The notes beneath the pieces were generated by a model. The model was not told the origin of the DNA, made no database searches, and saw nothing but the letters and a program-made list of their open reading frames with translations. The translations under genes were made by a program, and so were the position numbers. From Nitrospinota bacterium (GTDB lineage Bacteria > UBA8248), in assembly GCA_003506735.1 (NCBI GenBank), contig DNYS01000137.1, positions 6,417 to 27,479 on the forward strand: a stretch of 21,063 bases of DNA. Direction: 5' to 3'. Every line of letters begins with the position of its first letter. Positions within the stretch are counted from its first letter, which is position 1. Positions 1 through 8,196 of the stretch are shown here, one piece after another.

Positions 1-650
1 GCGCTGATCGTGGAGCGCTTCGAGGAGCCGGTGCGGACGGTTCAAATACGGGGCGCGACGTTCCGGGCGCTCGAGGTGGAGCCGGACGATTACGTGGTCT
101 TCACGGTTCCCTGGCTTCGCTCGGCGAATCTGGAACCTCTCCGGAATCAGATCGGCCAGGTGATTTCGGCCGCGCCCGATCTGAGAGAGCAAACGCTGGA
201 GCTTCAGCTTCGGGATACCGGGTATTTCCTGACGAAGGCTTGCCTGGCGAATGGAAGCTGCGCGGGGCTGGGGCGCGCGGCAACCGATGCGGCGGAATTC
301 GACGGGGCGAGCGGGAGCGTAACTATCCCCGATGAATCGGCGATCCAGAATATTTTCGACGGGGGGGATCGTTCGAGGTCTGGGCCTACGTCAGAAGCGA
401 CGGAGAGGTGAGTTTCGGGCGGATCATCGGAAAGGGGTCGGGAAACGGGGTTTCTCAGCCCGCCACCCACTCCGAACCGGGCGGGTTCGTGAAACTCCAA
501 TTCGTCCATACCTGGGACGGGAACGATTACGCCACAAACACCGACTCGGTCAGCGTTTCTTTAAACGCATGGCATCATATTGTTGTTACCTATAACTACT
601 ACTTCCATCCCAACGAGGTCGAGAAGGGACGCGGCTCCATGCCGGCGTAA
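1..650 (+). pseudogene. Phage-tail/LamG-like protein, 5'-truncated and frameshifted
   Basis: The reading frame is open from the first base, so the gene starts outside the window. About 110 residues of uncertain fold come first, with a weak resemblance to phage tail proteins. A LamG (concanavalin-A-like) segment follows, recognisable from FDGASGSVTIPD, then SFEVWAYVRSDGEV, then NAWHHIVVTYN. The LamG segment is split between two frames: the first ends at 411 and the second runs to 650. One extra G in the seven-G run at 361-367 would join them as FDGGGSFEVW. Even when joined, the LamG domain stops just after its WHHIVVTYN strand, short of a normal domain. The LamG call is fairly sure. The phage link is only a suggestion. 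The gene is probably a remnant, or the break is partly sequencing error. Confidence 0.5.
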
Positions 651-652
651 AT

Positions 653-1177
653 TTGACGGAAAACACTGAGGAAGGGGTGGGGCCCTCCTTTCAAGAGCAA
701 GGATTTATAAAGCCCCCCAAGGTATCTCTGATCGAGTCGGGTTTCCTGGGGGATTGCCTGGTTTCGCCGCGATCCTCGAAAGAGTGGGACGTTCCCACGA
801 ATGGAGCGTCCGATCGCGAGGTTCCGCAGGCGCTGGAACTGGGTCCGGGAAATTTGCCGTCAACAAAAATTCTCGAAAATCTGGCCCGAGGGCTGTACAT
901 CGGCGATCTTTGGTACGTGAACTATTCGGACCTGATTTCGTGCCGCATGACGGGATTGACCCGGTTCGCGACTTTTTGGTTGGAGGGCGGCGAGCTTCAG
1001 GCCCCGGTTAATGTGGTGCGGTTCGATGAGACGGCCTATCGCGATTTGGGAGAGAATCTAGTGGACATGACGGAAGAACGTGAGTTCCTTCCCGATTCGG
1101 GAACCTATCGCTCCCGCTCTTCGGGCAGCATGAAAATGCCGGGGGCTTTGGTGGAAGACTTTAACGTAACGATGTAG
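653..1177 (+). pseudogene. TldD/PmbA family protein, C-terminal fragment
   Basis: The translation matches the C-terminal domain of the TldD/PmbA (peptidase U62) family. The segments VSPRSSKEWDVPTNGAS, GLYIGDLWYVNYSDL, CRMTGLTRFATFWLEGGEL, APVNVVRFDE and EREFLPDSGTY are in the family order, and the end GALVEDFNVTM is a normal terminus. Recognisable homology starts about 10-15 residues into the frame, so only about 160 of the roughly 440 residues usual for the family remain. The N-terminal domain is absent, and the preceding DNA encodes an unrelated LamG-like sequence. The only start is a TTG with no visible ribosome binding site. Family members act in pairs as TldD/TldE-type metalloproteases. 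This fragment alone is unlikely to be active. Confidence 0.7.
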
Positions 1178-1189
1178 CGAGCCGAATCT

Positions 1190-1208
1190 GCCGCCACACG
1201 ATGGCGGC
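1190..1208. terminator. GC-rich inverted repeat between convergent genes
   Basis: GCCGCCA and TGGCGGC form a 7-bp stem with a 5-nt loop (CACGA). It lies between the stop codon of the TldD/PmbA fragment (plus strand) and the stop of the small membrane protein (minus strand). It is well placed for a bidirectional terminator. There is no T run on either side, so intrinsic termination is uncertain. Confidence 0.35.
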
Positions 1209-1220
1209 GGGCGTTGAAAA

Positions 1221-1544
1221 TTATCTGCCGCGGAATTGCCTCCTGAGGCGGTCTTTTTCCGCTCTCGACAGGCCCTGGGAGGCTTTGGACTGCTTCAGTC
1301 TCTTCTGGGTCGAACTAGACATATTCTTTAAAGATCTCAAATCTCCCCCGGTCACTAGCCCGGCGGAGGTTCCGAATTTGTCCTTGATTCCAAGGTGTTT
1401 CATACCGAAGGCCTTGATGTCGTTCCGCATGATTGTCATGAATAAATATTCGACGTACGAAGAAGGATTGGAAGCCATAAACAAGAAAAAACCGAATGCG
1501 ATGGCTACGGTCAGAGTGAAGGCGGCGCTCACCTGCACCGCCAT
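1221..1544 (-). CDS. Small single-pass membrane protein, unknown function
   Basis: The 107-residue product starts MAVQVSAAFTLTVAIAF. It has one hydrophobic segment at about residues 5-24 and a strongly basic, Ser/Lys/Arg-rich C-terminal tail ending RLRRQFRGR. I do not recognise a family. The frame stays open well upstream of this ATG, and the upstream residues are also basic (SRRKSKRFSARL), so a longer form starting at an alternative codon is possible. No strong ribosome binding site is seen; a GGAAG lies directly against the ATG. The gene is isolated in a gene-poor region between the degraded left edge and the inverted-repeat element. The hydrophobic run followed by a polar tail argues for a real gene, but only moderately. 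Confidence 0.4.
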   Translation of the reverse strand: MAVQVSAAFTLTVAIAFGFFLFMASNPSSYVEYLFMTIMRNDIKAFGMKHLGIKDKFGTSAGLVTGGDLRSLKNMSSSTQKRLKQSKASQGLSRAEKDRLRRQFRGR

Positions 1545-2080
1545 CTTCCAGCGCCTGGACAATCCGCTGTAGGTGAGCCGGGCCGAAAAGCGTTTACTTT
1601 TTCGACGGCTTTTAGAAGAGTGCCGATTTTTCTCGCCGGAGGGGTCCTGGACGATTCGGGGGAGTTGGGAAGGCCGGTCGGTGGCGGCGCTTTTTTTTTC
1701 AGATTTTTCAATGAAAATGGGGCAATTCGAAAAAGAACCCAGGCACAGGTCCGCCTGTTTGCTTCGCGATACGGCGGTGTAGGGAACATTCACCCGCCGG
1801 AAAAGTTTTAATTTGCCCCGTTCTTTTCCGAAGCAGACATTTCCTCTCGATGGCCGGTCGAAGGAGATTCCTGGGTTTTCCGAGAACCCAGATACGGGCA
1901 CGGCCGGGAGGCGGATATCGATGGCATCGATAATGAAGTGGAAGATTGCGCCATACCCGATTCCTTGTCCTTTATTTCATGATTCGCGCGGGCCATGCCG
2001 GCGGGAGCTGAAAAACAGGTTTCCATCCCTATCGTCTCGCCGCTATTCCTCTCCCGCCAAAGGCCAATCCGCCTACTATA
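1545..2080. other. Gene-poor stretch
   Basis: No reading frame here shows recognisable motifs or a good ribosome binding site. Short open frames exist on both strands but have low-complexity, out-of-character compositions. It probably contains the upstream region of the small membrane protein. Confidence 0.5.
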
Positions 2081-2240
2081 TTAATGAGACTGCTGAAAAA
2101 GTCCCAAAGTGAGCTTCTCCGGACCGATAAAATATCCAATAGTAGCAAATTATATAGAAAAGCTTCTATTATGATATGATTTTGGGGGGAATATCTCTTG
2201 CCGAATGCCTCCTGGAATAGTTTTTCAGCGGTCTCTATAA
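2081..2240. repeat. Imperfect 20-bp terminal inverted repeats, MITE-like
   Basis: The left arm at 2081-2100 (TTAATGAGACTGCTGAAAAA) and the reverse complement of the right arm at 2221-2240 (TTATAGAGACCGCTGAAAAA) agree at 17 of 20 positions. They enclose about 120 bp of AT-rich DNA that encodes nothing recognisable. Inside is a second short palindrome, TAGAA-AAGC-TTCTA, near 2155-2170. Sequences of the type ACTTTTTCAGCAGTC are familiar at insertion-sequence ends and in dispersed intergenic repeats. That suggests a miniature transposable element or a scar, but no clear target-site duplication is visible. Confidence 0.45.
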
Positions 2241-2458
2241 CATCAGCCCGGCTTTATATCATCCGGTTTGATGGTTTTATTTTTTCCCCTTTGTGAGGGT
2301 GCTCATGAAATGGTTGAAAATCCTTCCTGGCCGGGCATTTTATCGCCCTGCGAAAAATTTTCCATTTTGTGAATGGATTGGAAAGAAGCGTCCGTGAATA
2401 AAATGGGTAGGCCGGGCCAGGCCGGGCCGGGGAGGGCTTGATTGACCCCGTTCGGGGT
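2241..2458. other. AT-rich intergenic region downstream of cofE
   Basis: No gene is supported. It contains the direct repeat GGCCGGGCCA/GGCCGGGCCG near 2411-2430. A short hairpin (ACCCCG-TT-CGGGGT, 2445-2458) abuts the cofE stop codon and could help end the F420 operon transcript. It lacks a following U run on the minus strand. Confidence 0.35.
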
Positions 2459-3220
2459 TTATGGCCGAAAAAGATCGTCCTCTTTTTTTCGGTACAACCG
2501 AGAAGCCGGATTATTTCCGGGATGGTATTCATAGCCCCGGATCACGGCGACGGGCCTTCCCTCCGCCCCTTGTCCCATGACGATGCTCGCCGCCGCCGCG
2601 ATTTCGTCGGCTTGCGCCACCTGCGTAATTTCAAGCAAGCGCCTCGCCCGGTCGCGGGTGCCCCGCAAATCGACGAGAGGCTCAAGGCCCGCGCACCCGA
2701 TGCACACGCCGACGACGCCGCTGCGGAAGGCCCGGCCCTGCGTGTCGACGATGATCACCGCCGGAAAAGCGCCGGTTTTTTGCCTCAAATTCCCGCGGAT
2801 TTTTTTCGCCGAATCGTCCGAATCCTCGGGAAGGAGCAAGACGGTGTCTTCATCCCCCTCGAGGTTGGAGCGATCGACGCCCCCGTGCGCGCAAACGGCT
2901 CCGGAGCGGTGCTCGACGATCAAGGCCCGCTCCGAGGCGGCGACGATTTCGTTGGATTCGCGCAGGACGGCCTCGACAAGCCGGGCATCCCTTCCGTCCC
3001 GGTTGGCGATTTCCACCGCTTCGGCCGAAGGCTCTACATCCGAGAGGCGGACATACCGGCCCTCGGCCTTGCTCACGATCTTTTGCGCGATGGCGATCAC
3101 GTCCCCATCCGCCAAGATGATATCCGCCATTGCCGCGGCCGACGCGATCAGCCCCGCCAAATCGTCTCCGGGCCGGACCTCGGGCATGCCTGGAAGAGGA
3201 ATCAGTTCGACCGGACTCAT
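2459..3220 (-). CDS. cofE: Coenzyme F420-0:L-glutamate ligase
   Basis: This GTP-dependent ligase adds the glutamate tail to F420-0, the last step of F420 synthesis, in the cytosol. The 253-residue product matches the usual length of archaeal-type CofE without the FbiB fusion. Visible family segments are LADGDVIAIAQKIVSKAEGR (37-56), HGGVDRSNLEGDEDTVLLLPE (112-132), VIIVDTQGRAFRSGVVGVCIG (155-175) and a C-terminal VIRGYEY. The ATG was chosen because it overlaps the cofC stop as ATGA, the same arrangement as other junctions in the operon. It is the last gene of the minus-strand operon. The nitroreductase domain that is fused to this ligase in actinobacterial FbiB is encoded separately, two genes upstream. 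Confidence 0.93.
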   Translation of the reverse strand: MSPVELIPLPGMPEVRPGDDLAGLIASAAAMADIILADGDVIAIAQKIVSKAEGRYVRLSDVEPSAEAVEIANRDGRDARLVEAVLRESNEIVAASERALIVEHRSGAVCAHGGVDRSNLEGDEDTVLLLPEDSDDSAKKIRGNLRQKTGAFPAVIIVDTQGRAFRSGVVGVCIGCAGLEPLVDLRGTRDRARRLLEITQVAQADEIAAAASIVMGQGAEGRPVAVIRGYEYHPGNNPASRLYRKKEDDLFRP

Positions 3221-3870
3221 GGGAGAGAAATCGCAGCCAGCCATTTGGGAAGCGGAATCCCCCTTTCGGAAAGGACAGTCAAGTCCGAGGGAGTGTCCAC
3301 ATCCAGGCCGAACCCCGAATTTTGGAATGAAATGAATGGAAGATGGCTGGATCGCGCCGCATCGCGGTGCCGCGCGAAGCTGTCCGGGCCGAAATGAAAC
3401 GCAAGCCGGCCGGCCGGCCGGATGAACAGCCCGTTCGTCCCGCCGTCCGGGGAGGAGACCATGACGGCGCAACCTCCAGGGTATCGGCGTTCATCGCCCT
3501 GCCCGATCATCGCATCAATGTCCGGAGGCTCCAGCGCCGGCAGGTCCGCGGGGATGACCAGAATCGTGCGCGCCTTTCTTTCAAGCGCCCACCTTTGGCC
3601 CGCTTCCAGGTCTTCGTTCAACTCCCGCGCCGGGCACCTGATGCCCACCGCGCCATTTTTTTCGGTTATGGAAAGAACGGAATCTCCATCGCTCAGGACC
3701 GCGATTTCGTCCACGCCCACCGCCGATCCGGCCGCGCGCAGGACCCGCTCAAACATCCATTTCCCCAATTCCGCGCGCTCGTCATCGCTCAGGACATCGG
3801 CCAGCCGCGATTTTCCCGAACGAAAATCCCTGGCCGGTATGAGCGCGATGCATGGATGTGGATTTGCCAT
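3217..3870 (-). CDS. cofC: Phospholactate/phosphoenolpyruvate guanylyltransferase
   Basis: CofC/FbiD activates a three-carbon phospho-acid (2-phospholactate, phosphoenolpyruvate or 3-phosphoglycerate, depending on lineage) with GTP. The resulting dinucleotide is the CofD substrate. The 217-residue product shows the nucleotidyltransferase signature IPARDFRSGKSRLA (11-24), the metal-binding VIPADLPALEPPDI (D109), SSPDGGTNGLFIRP (139-152) and FHFGPDSFARH. The start MANPHPCIALIP was preferred over a GTG 36 bp upstream because the family begins right at this strand. The stop overlaps cofE by ATGA; cofD ends 47 bp upstream. The substrate is not readable from sequence alone. The adjacent dehydro-F420 reductase-like gene favours phosphoenolpyruvate. 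Confidence 0.9.
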   Translation of the reverse strand: MANPHPCIALIPARDFRSGKSRLADVLSDDERAELGKWMFERVLRAAGSAVGVDEIAVLSDGDSVLSITEKNGAVGIRCPARELNEDLEAGQRWALERKARTILVIPADLPALEPPDIDAMIGQGDERRYPGGCAVMVSSPDGGTNGLFIRPAGRLAFHFGPDSFARHRDAARSSHLPFISFQNSGFGLDVDTPSDLTVLSERGIPLPKWLAAISLP

Positions 3871-3917
3871 CAAAAAAATCTCTCGTTCAGTGAGTGTTAC
3901 CCACACGCATCATAGCA

Positions 3918-4886
3918 TTAGCCCGTCGATGCCTGGCCCCGGATATTTTCCGCGAAATCCAGCACCTCTTGCGCCAGACGCTTCTTGGAAGACAGGTCGG
4001 ACATCACGCTTTGGGCCGCCCGCGCCCGGATTCCCGAATGTTCGAACGATGCCAAGAGATGCGCATCCTCCTCGTCGATGACAAATGCGTCCAGATATTC
4101 GCGCAAGATTTCGGCCGCTCCGAGAGCGGAAACATCGTGTCCCAGGCTTTTCAGCATTTCGGCGGCCGGTCCCCGCAGAGCGGCGCCGCCGATGATGGGA
4201 CTCACGCCCACGCGGGGCCGGTGGAGTTTTTCCCTCAATCCCTCGCGAATCCCTTTTATCGCCAAAATCGGGCCCAGGCTGACAATCGGATTCGACGGAC
4301 AGTACACAATGGTTTTTGCCTCCCGGAGCGCGTTAAATACCTCCGGAGTCGCCTCGGCGCTGTCAGCACCCTGGAAGCGGACTCCCGTAACATGCGGCCG
4401 CGTTCCCCGCGCCACGAAATAATCCTGAAACTCCAGCTCTCCCCCGGGCGTCATGACCCGGGTCGCCACGGGGGAGTCCGTCATCGGCAGGACCCGTGCC
4501 TGGATGTTCAGGGCGGAGCACAACTCCGCCGTGACCTCTGTGAGCCGGGCGCCCTCCGAGAGGCGCTGGGTCCGGCGAATGTGGGTGGCCATGTCGATAT
4601 CCCCGAGACGGAACCAGGTCGGCCCACCGTAGCGGCCGAGAAGATCGAGGGCGCCGGTGGTGTCGGCCTTAATTCCCCATCCCTGTCCGGAATCGGAGAG
4701 TCCGGCGAGGTTGTACATGACCGTGTCCAGGTCGGGGCTGATGTGAAGTCCGTGGAGGGTGAGATCGTCCGCCGTGTTCACGATGACGGTCAGGGCGCCG
4801 GGTGGCAGGGCGGCGGCGAGGCCGACGGCGAGTTTCGCGCCTCCGACCCCGCCCGCGAGAGCGACAACCGGGCAGGAGGCGATCAT
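3918..4886 (-). CDS. cofD: 2-phospho-L-lactate transferase (F420-0 / dehydro-F420-0 forming)
   Basis: CofD/FbiA joins the activated phospho-acid to the FO ring made by CofG and CofH. The 322-residue length is normal. The N-terminal glycine-rich motif ALAGGVGGAKL (9-19) binds the nucleotide part, and the FO-binding block VNTADDLTLHGLHISPD (36-52) with DTVMY follows. IDMATHIRRTQRLSEG, LPMTDSPVATRV and FQDYFVARGTRP are also family segments. The ATG was chosen because it overlaps the stop of the upstream nitroreductase gene as ATGA. An in-frame extension further upstream exists but has no homology. Identity is very secure. Confidence 0.95.
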   Translation of the reverse strand: MIASCPVVALAGGVGGAKLAVGLAAALPPGALTVIVNTADDLTLHGLHISPDLDTVMYNLAGLSDSGQGWGIKADTTGALDLLGRYGGPTWFRLGDIDMATHIRRTQRLSEGARLTEVTAELCSALNIQARVLPMTDSPVATRVMTPGGELEFQDYFVARGTRPHVTGVRFQGADSAEATPEVFNALREAKTIVYCPSNPIVSLGPILAIKGIREGLREKLHRPRVGVSPIIGGAALRGPAAEMLKSLGHDVSALGAAEILREYLDAFVIDEEDAHLLASFEHSGIRARAAQSVMSDLSSKKRLAQEVLDFAENIRGQASTG

Positions 4887-5512
4887 CGGGTCAATACCTC
4901 GGGTTGGGGGGGGTCCTTGGGCGGGGGCGCGCCATCCGGATAACCGGCGAGGATGAGGGCTCGCGGAACCCAATCGGCCGGGAGTTCCAGCGCCGCCCGG
5001 GCGGTTTCGGGACAAAAAAGCGGAGCGCACCGCCAAAGGGTGCCGATTCTCTCGGCCGTGAGAGCGAGCATCAGGTTTTGCAGCGCGGCTCCCAGGCTGT
5101 GTTCGGCCATCATGTACTCGTTGGCCTGTTTCCCCGGGTCGCCGTATTCGTCGAGCTGGGCATATGAAAGCGCGGCGAGAATCAGGACCGGCGCCCTGGT
5201 CAGCAGGCGGATGCTTCCGCTGTGCCTCCGAGTGCGCTCGGCTTCGGAGAGGCCCTCTTTTTCCATGTCGCGCAAAAAATCCCGCCCCATCATTTCGGCC
5301 AGAATTTTTTTGCTCTCCTCTGACGACAACACGCAAAACCTCCAGGGCGAGCTACCGTGCGGGCTCGGGGCGAGGCATGCCGCGGCGATGGCCCGTTCGA
5401 TGATGCCCGGATCGACGGGCCTATCGGAGAATCTCCGTATGGACCGGCGTCCCAGGAGCGAATCGGCGAGGGAAAGATTGCCGAGGGCGAGGGAGAGCTG
5501 CGGATCGTTCAT
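4883..5512 (-). CDS. Nitroreductase-family FMN enzyme, likely dehydro-F420-0 reductase (FbiB C-terminal type)
   Basis: The 209-residue product has the nitroreductase fold start RRSIRRFSDRPVDPGIIERA (22-41) with APSPHGSSPWRFCVL (48-62), then a Met/Ala-rich helix EYMMAEHSLGAALQNLMLAL, and closes with RALILAGYPDGAPPP. In actinobacteria this domain is the C-terminal half of FbiB and reduces dehydro-F420-0 to F420-0. Here it stands alone between frhB-like and cofD, overlapping both by ATGA, which argues for the same role. The start MNDPQ was selected by the overlap with the upstream stop; an ATG 24 bp earlier is less likely. That it is a dehydro-F420-0 reductase rather than a general nitroreductase is an inference from context. 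Confidence 0.82.
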   Translation of the reverse strand: MNDPQLSLALGNLSLADSLLGRRSIRRFSDRPVDPGIIERAIAAACLAPSPHGSSPWRFCVLSSEESKKILAEMMGRDFLRDMEKEGLSEAERTRRHSGSIRLLTRAPVLILAALSYAQLDEYGDPGKQANEYMMAEHSLGAALQNLMLALTAERIGTLWRCAPLFCPETARAALELPADWVPRALILAGYPDGAPPPKDPPQPEVLTR

Positions 5513-6964
5513 GCCGGGTTTTCGGCTGGCGCCCATCCGGGCGGCGCTCCGCCTTGCTCGGGGGTGGGAGGAGGAGGGAGCTTCCGCTTTTCGCCCGGAG
5601 GCGGGTCGCCCGGATCGCCCGGAATGGGGCTTCCCGCCATATAGCCAATCACCTCCGCCGGCCGGTCTTCATCCTGATAGGCGGTGGCGAGGCACTCTTC
5701 CATCTCTTCGGCGGTTTTGGAACTTCCCTCCATCGCGGCTGCCGAAAAATCGGCCTCCTCCCGGGCGCTGTATTGGGGGAGTCCGGCGGCGGTTCCGCTT
5801 CGGGGCCCAAGTTCGGGCACCCGGTTGCGCTGCCTCCGGGAAAGAATTTGAAGGATGTTCCAGGCGCGCCGGTTCTCTTGAATCGGTTTCGTTTCGAGGA
5901 GGCCTTCTTTTTCGAATTCGTTCCAGATGTCCACGCCCTTTTGGGTGCGGAGAATGACGATGGTCCATCCGCGGGTGCCGATCCCGCCGCAGGCGATATC
6001 GGCAAGCTCGGCCGAAAAGTCGCCGCAGTGGCCGCACTCAGGCCGTTGATAGTTTTCCATCGCCTCCTGGAGGGGCAAGGTCTCGATATCTCCGTTCTTT
6101 TTGTAGATCAACACCTCGCCCTTGACGTTGAATTTGGAAACCTCCGAGAGCGGTATCCCCATTTCGCCCTCGATTTTCTCGGTCATCAACTCGGGGGTGA
6201 ACACCTCGGTGCAGAAAAGGCCGATTTGAAACGCCACTCTATCCTGATATCCGCGGAGAAAACCGCGCTGCTTTTCAATATGCTGGGGCCGTTTTTTATG
6301 GGACAGCGGATAGGATGGATCGATGAGCTCCATTTTTCGAAGCGGGGTGATCTGGCAGGGGACGCCGACGAAGGCGACCTTTTTCAGGTCTCGCTCCTTT
6401 ACGGATTCGAGCGCAAGGTTATTGGGGCAATAGGTGTACCAACTCCCCGCGCTCGCGCGGATTTCCTCATACGAGGTCACCACCTTCGGGCTGGGGAAAC
6501 AGGGCGGATCGTCCTCGCCCACGGCGGATACGACGGCGCCGTCGATTTGCCCCCGCTCCAGGGACCACGCCAGCAAGGCCGTCACGATTCCGCCGTCCTG
6601 GGCGCGCTCCTGGATATCCTCCCGCTGGGTGCGGGCCACAAAATATTTCGATAGACCCCGAAGATGCCCTCATAGGGGCGGCTGCCCCGGAACTCGGCGT
6701 CGCGCAGGTGGATCTCGCGGGGCCAAAGGCGGGGGCAGGCCGAGGCGCATACGTCGCAACCGATCCCTTCGCTGATGCCGCAGTAATCGAAATCGGCGCT
6801 CTTTTTGGCGGTCTGCTTCGGGTAGCCATCCACATACTCGATGATGTTGTGGGGACAGACGAGCACGCAGCTTCCGCACTGGCAGCAGCTTCCGGCATCC
6901 ACCACATCGTTCATCATGTCCTTGAACAGGGGATGGTAGAGGGGGTCTTTCAACTTTTCCTCAT
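5509..6964 (-). CDS. FrhB-like F420 hydrogenase/dehydrogenase beta-subunit family protein (frameshifted as read)
   Basis: FrhB-family proteins carry FAD and [4Fe-4S] clusters and pass electrons to or from F420. The N-terminal part has two ferredoxin-type motifs, CCQCGSCVLVCP and CDVCASACPR. The rest has AQDGGIVTALLAW, VAFVGVPCQITPLRK, IGLFCTEVF and ECGHCGDFSAELADIACGG. The two halves lie in different frames; one extra base in the four-A run at 6640-6643 joins them as YRNIFVARTQRED. A second missing base in the T run at 6955-6958 would restore an ATG at 6962-6964 overlapping the cofH stop, giving MRKKLKDPLYHP and a 485-residue product. Without it the first usable starts are TTG 6953 or ATG 6917. 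A proline-rich tail of about 40 residues ends the protein. Its redox partner is unknown. Confidence 0.8.
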
Positions 6965-8196
6965 TTGGAATTTTGGTCTGGCGCGAGGAGGCCCAGGGAA
7001 ATGCGTTTCTTTCCCCCGGCCGCGTTTGTCCCGAGCATTTGCTCATCCTCCGGCCTGGGGGGCCGGTAGCGCGGATCGTTCTCCGAAATATGCTCGTAGG
7101 TCGTCGAGCGCTGCACGGGTATCCGTCCAGCCGAGGTAATGGCTTTCTGGAACTGCTCGACCGTCAACGCCTGGCCGTATTCGGCTCCCGATTCGCGGGT
7201 GATGTTCTCCTCGATCAGGGTGCCGCCCAAATCGTTCACGCCCAGCGATAGCGCTTTCTTTGCCGCGTCGATTCCGATTTTCGGCCATGCGACCTGGATA
7301 TTCTTGATGTGGTTCCGGAAGAACAGGCGCGCCACGGCATGGATCCGGAATACATAGTCGAGCCCCGCCATTTTTTCGATGCCGAATTCGGCGCCCATCA
7401 TGTTGTCGTAGGGGATGAACGGCAGCGGGACGAACTCGGTGAACCGGCCCTCGCTGTCCTTGCCCGCCTCGGCCTGGATGGTGCGGAGAATTCCCATATG
7501 GATGGCGATCTCGCCGGGAGATTCGACGTGTCCGTACATGATGGTGGAGGTGGTCGGAATGCCCACCGAATGGGCGGTCCGGATGATCTCGCACCACCGC
7601 TCCACGGGAATGCGCCTCGGGCTGATCATTTTTTTCACGCGCTCGACGAGGATTTCGGCCGCCGTCCCCGGAATGGAGCCCAGGCCCGCATCCTTCAGCC
7701 TCCTCAGGATGACTTCGAGAGGAAGCCGGGTTTTCCGCTGGATATGGTCAATCTCCGCCGGCGAGTAGGCGTGCAAATGAACGCCGGGGATCACCTCTTT
7801 CGCCAGCCGCAAGACCTCCTCGTAGCGGTCGAGCGATATGGCGGGGTTTAGGCCGCCCTGCATGCAGATTTCGGTGACGCCAAAATCCCGCGCCCGGCCG
7901 AACTTTTCGCGCAACACGTCATCGCCGTGCGTGTAGGCATCCGGATCGCTCGGCCTGCGGTAAAAACCGCAGTATTTGCAGTCGGTATAGCAAACGTTCG
8001 TGAAGTTGACGTTGGCGTTGACGATATAGCTGACCTCGTCTCCAACGCTGGTCTTTCGCTCGGCGTCGGCGAGGAGGTGGAGACGCTCCACGGCATCGGG
8101 CGCGGATTCTTCGATCAGGGTTTCGGCGTGCGAATTCGAAATGTCCTCGCCTGCCTCGAAGGCGTCGAGAATTTCCATCGTTGCCGGGGGGGTCAT
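6961..8196 (-). CDS. cofH: FO synthase subunit 2 (5-amino-6-(D-ribitylamino)uracil:L-tyrosine 4-hydroxyphenyl transferase)
   Basis: This radical SAM enzyme joins a tyrosine-derived fragment to 5-amino-6-ribitylaminouracil, giving the precursor that CofG cyclises to FO. The 411-residue product has the CxxxCxxC cluster motif CYTDCKYC (C69, C73, C76) in NVNFTNVCYTDCKYCGFYR. Other family blocks are EICMQGGLNP, HLHAYSPAEIDHI, GLGSIPGTAAEIL, TTSTIMYGHVESP and GRFTEFVPLPFIPY. The closely related menaquinone enzyme MqnC was considered. The TEICMQGG and SIPGTAAEIL blocks, and the position next to cofG and the other cof genes, favour CofH. The ATG overlaps the cofG stop as ATGA, which fixes the start. 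Confidence 0.93.
   Translation of the reverse strand: MTPPATMEILDAFEAGEDISNSHAETLIEESAPDAVERLHLLADAERKTSVGDEVSYIVNANVNFTNVCYTDCKYCGFYRRPSDPDAYTHGDDVLREKFGRARDFGVTEICMQGGLNPAISLDRYEEVLRLAKEVIPGVHLHAYSPAEIDHIQRKTRLPLEVILRRLKDAGLGSIPGTAAEILVERVKKMISPRRIPVERWCEIIRTAHSVGIPTTSTIMYGHVESPGEIAIHMGILRTIQAEAGKDSEGRFTEFVPLPFIPYDNMMGAEFGIEKMAGLDYVFRIHAVARLFFRNHIKNIQVAWPKIGIDAAKKALSLGVNDLGGTLIEENITRESGAEYGQALTVEQFQKAITSAGRIPVQRSTTYEHISENDPRYRPPRPEDEQMLGTNAAGGKKRISLGLLAPDQNSK

Noticed and set aside
1813..2112. Possible 99-codon gene on the plus strand
   Set aside because: There is no ribosome binding site, hydrophobic segment or motif, and it runs into the left inverted repeat of the MITE-like element.
5554..6654. 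Long plus-strand open frame (366 codons) opposite the FrhB-like gene
   Set aside because: It is antisense to a clear FrhB-like protein and has no recognisable domain or ribosome binding site.
6961..8196. Menaquinone enzyme MqnC as identity of the radical SAM gene
   Set aside because: Motifs EICMQGG and SIPGTAAEIL and the cof operon context fit CofH better; no other futalosine-pathway gene is present.
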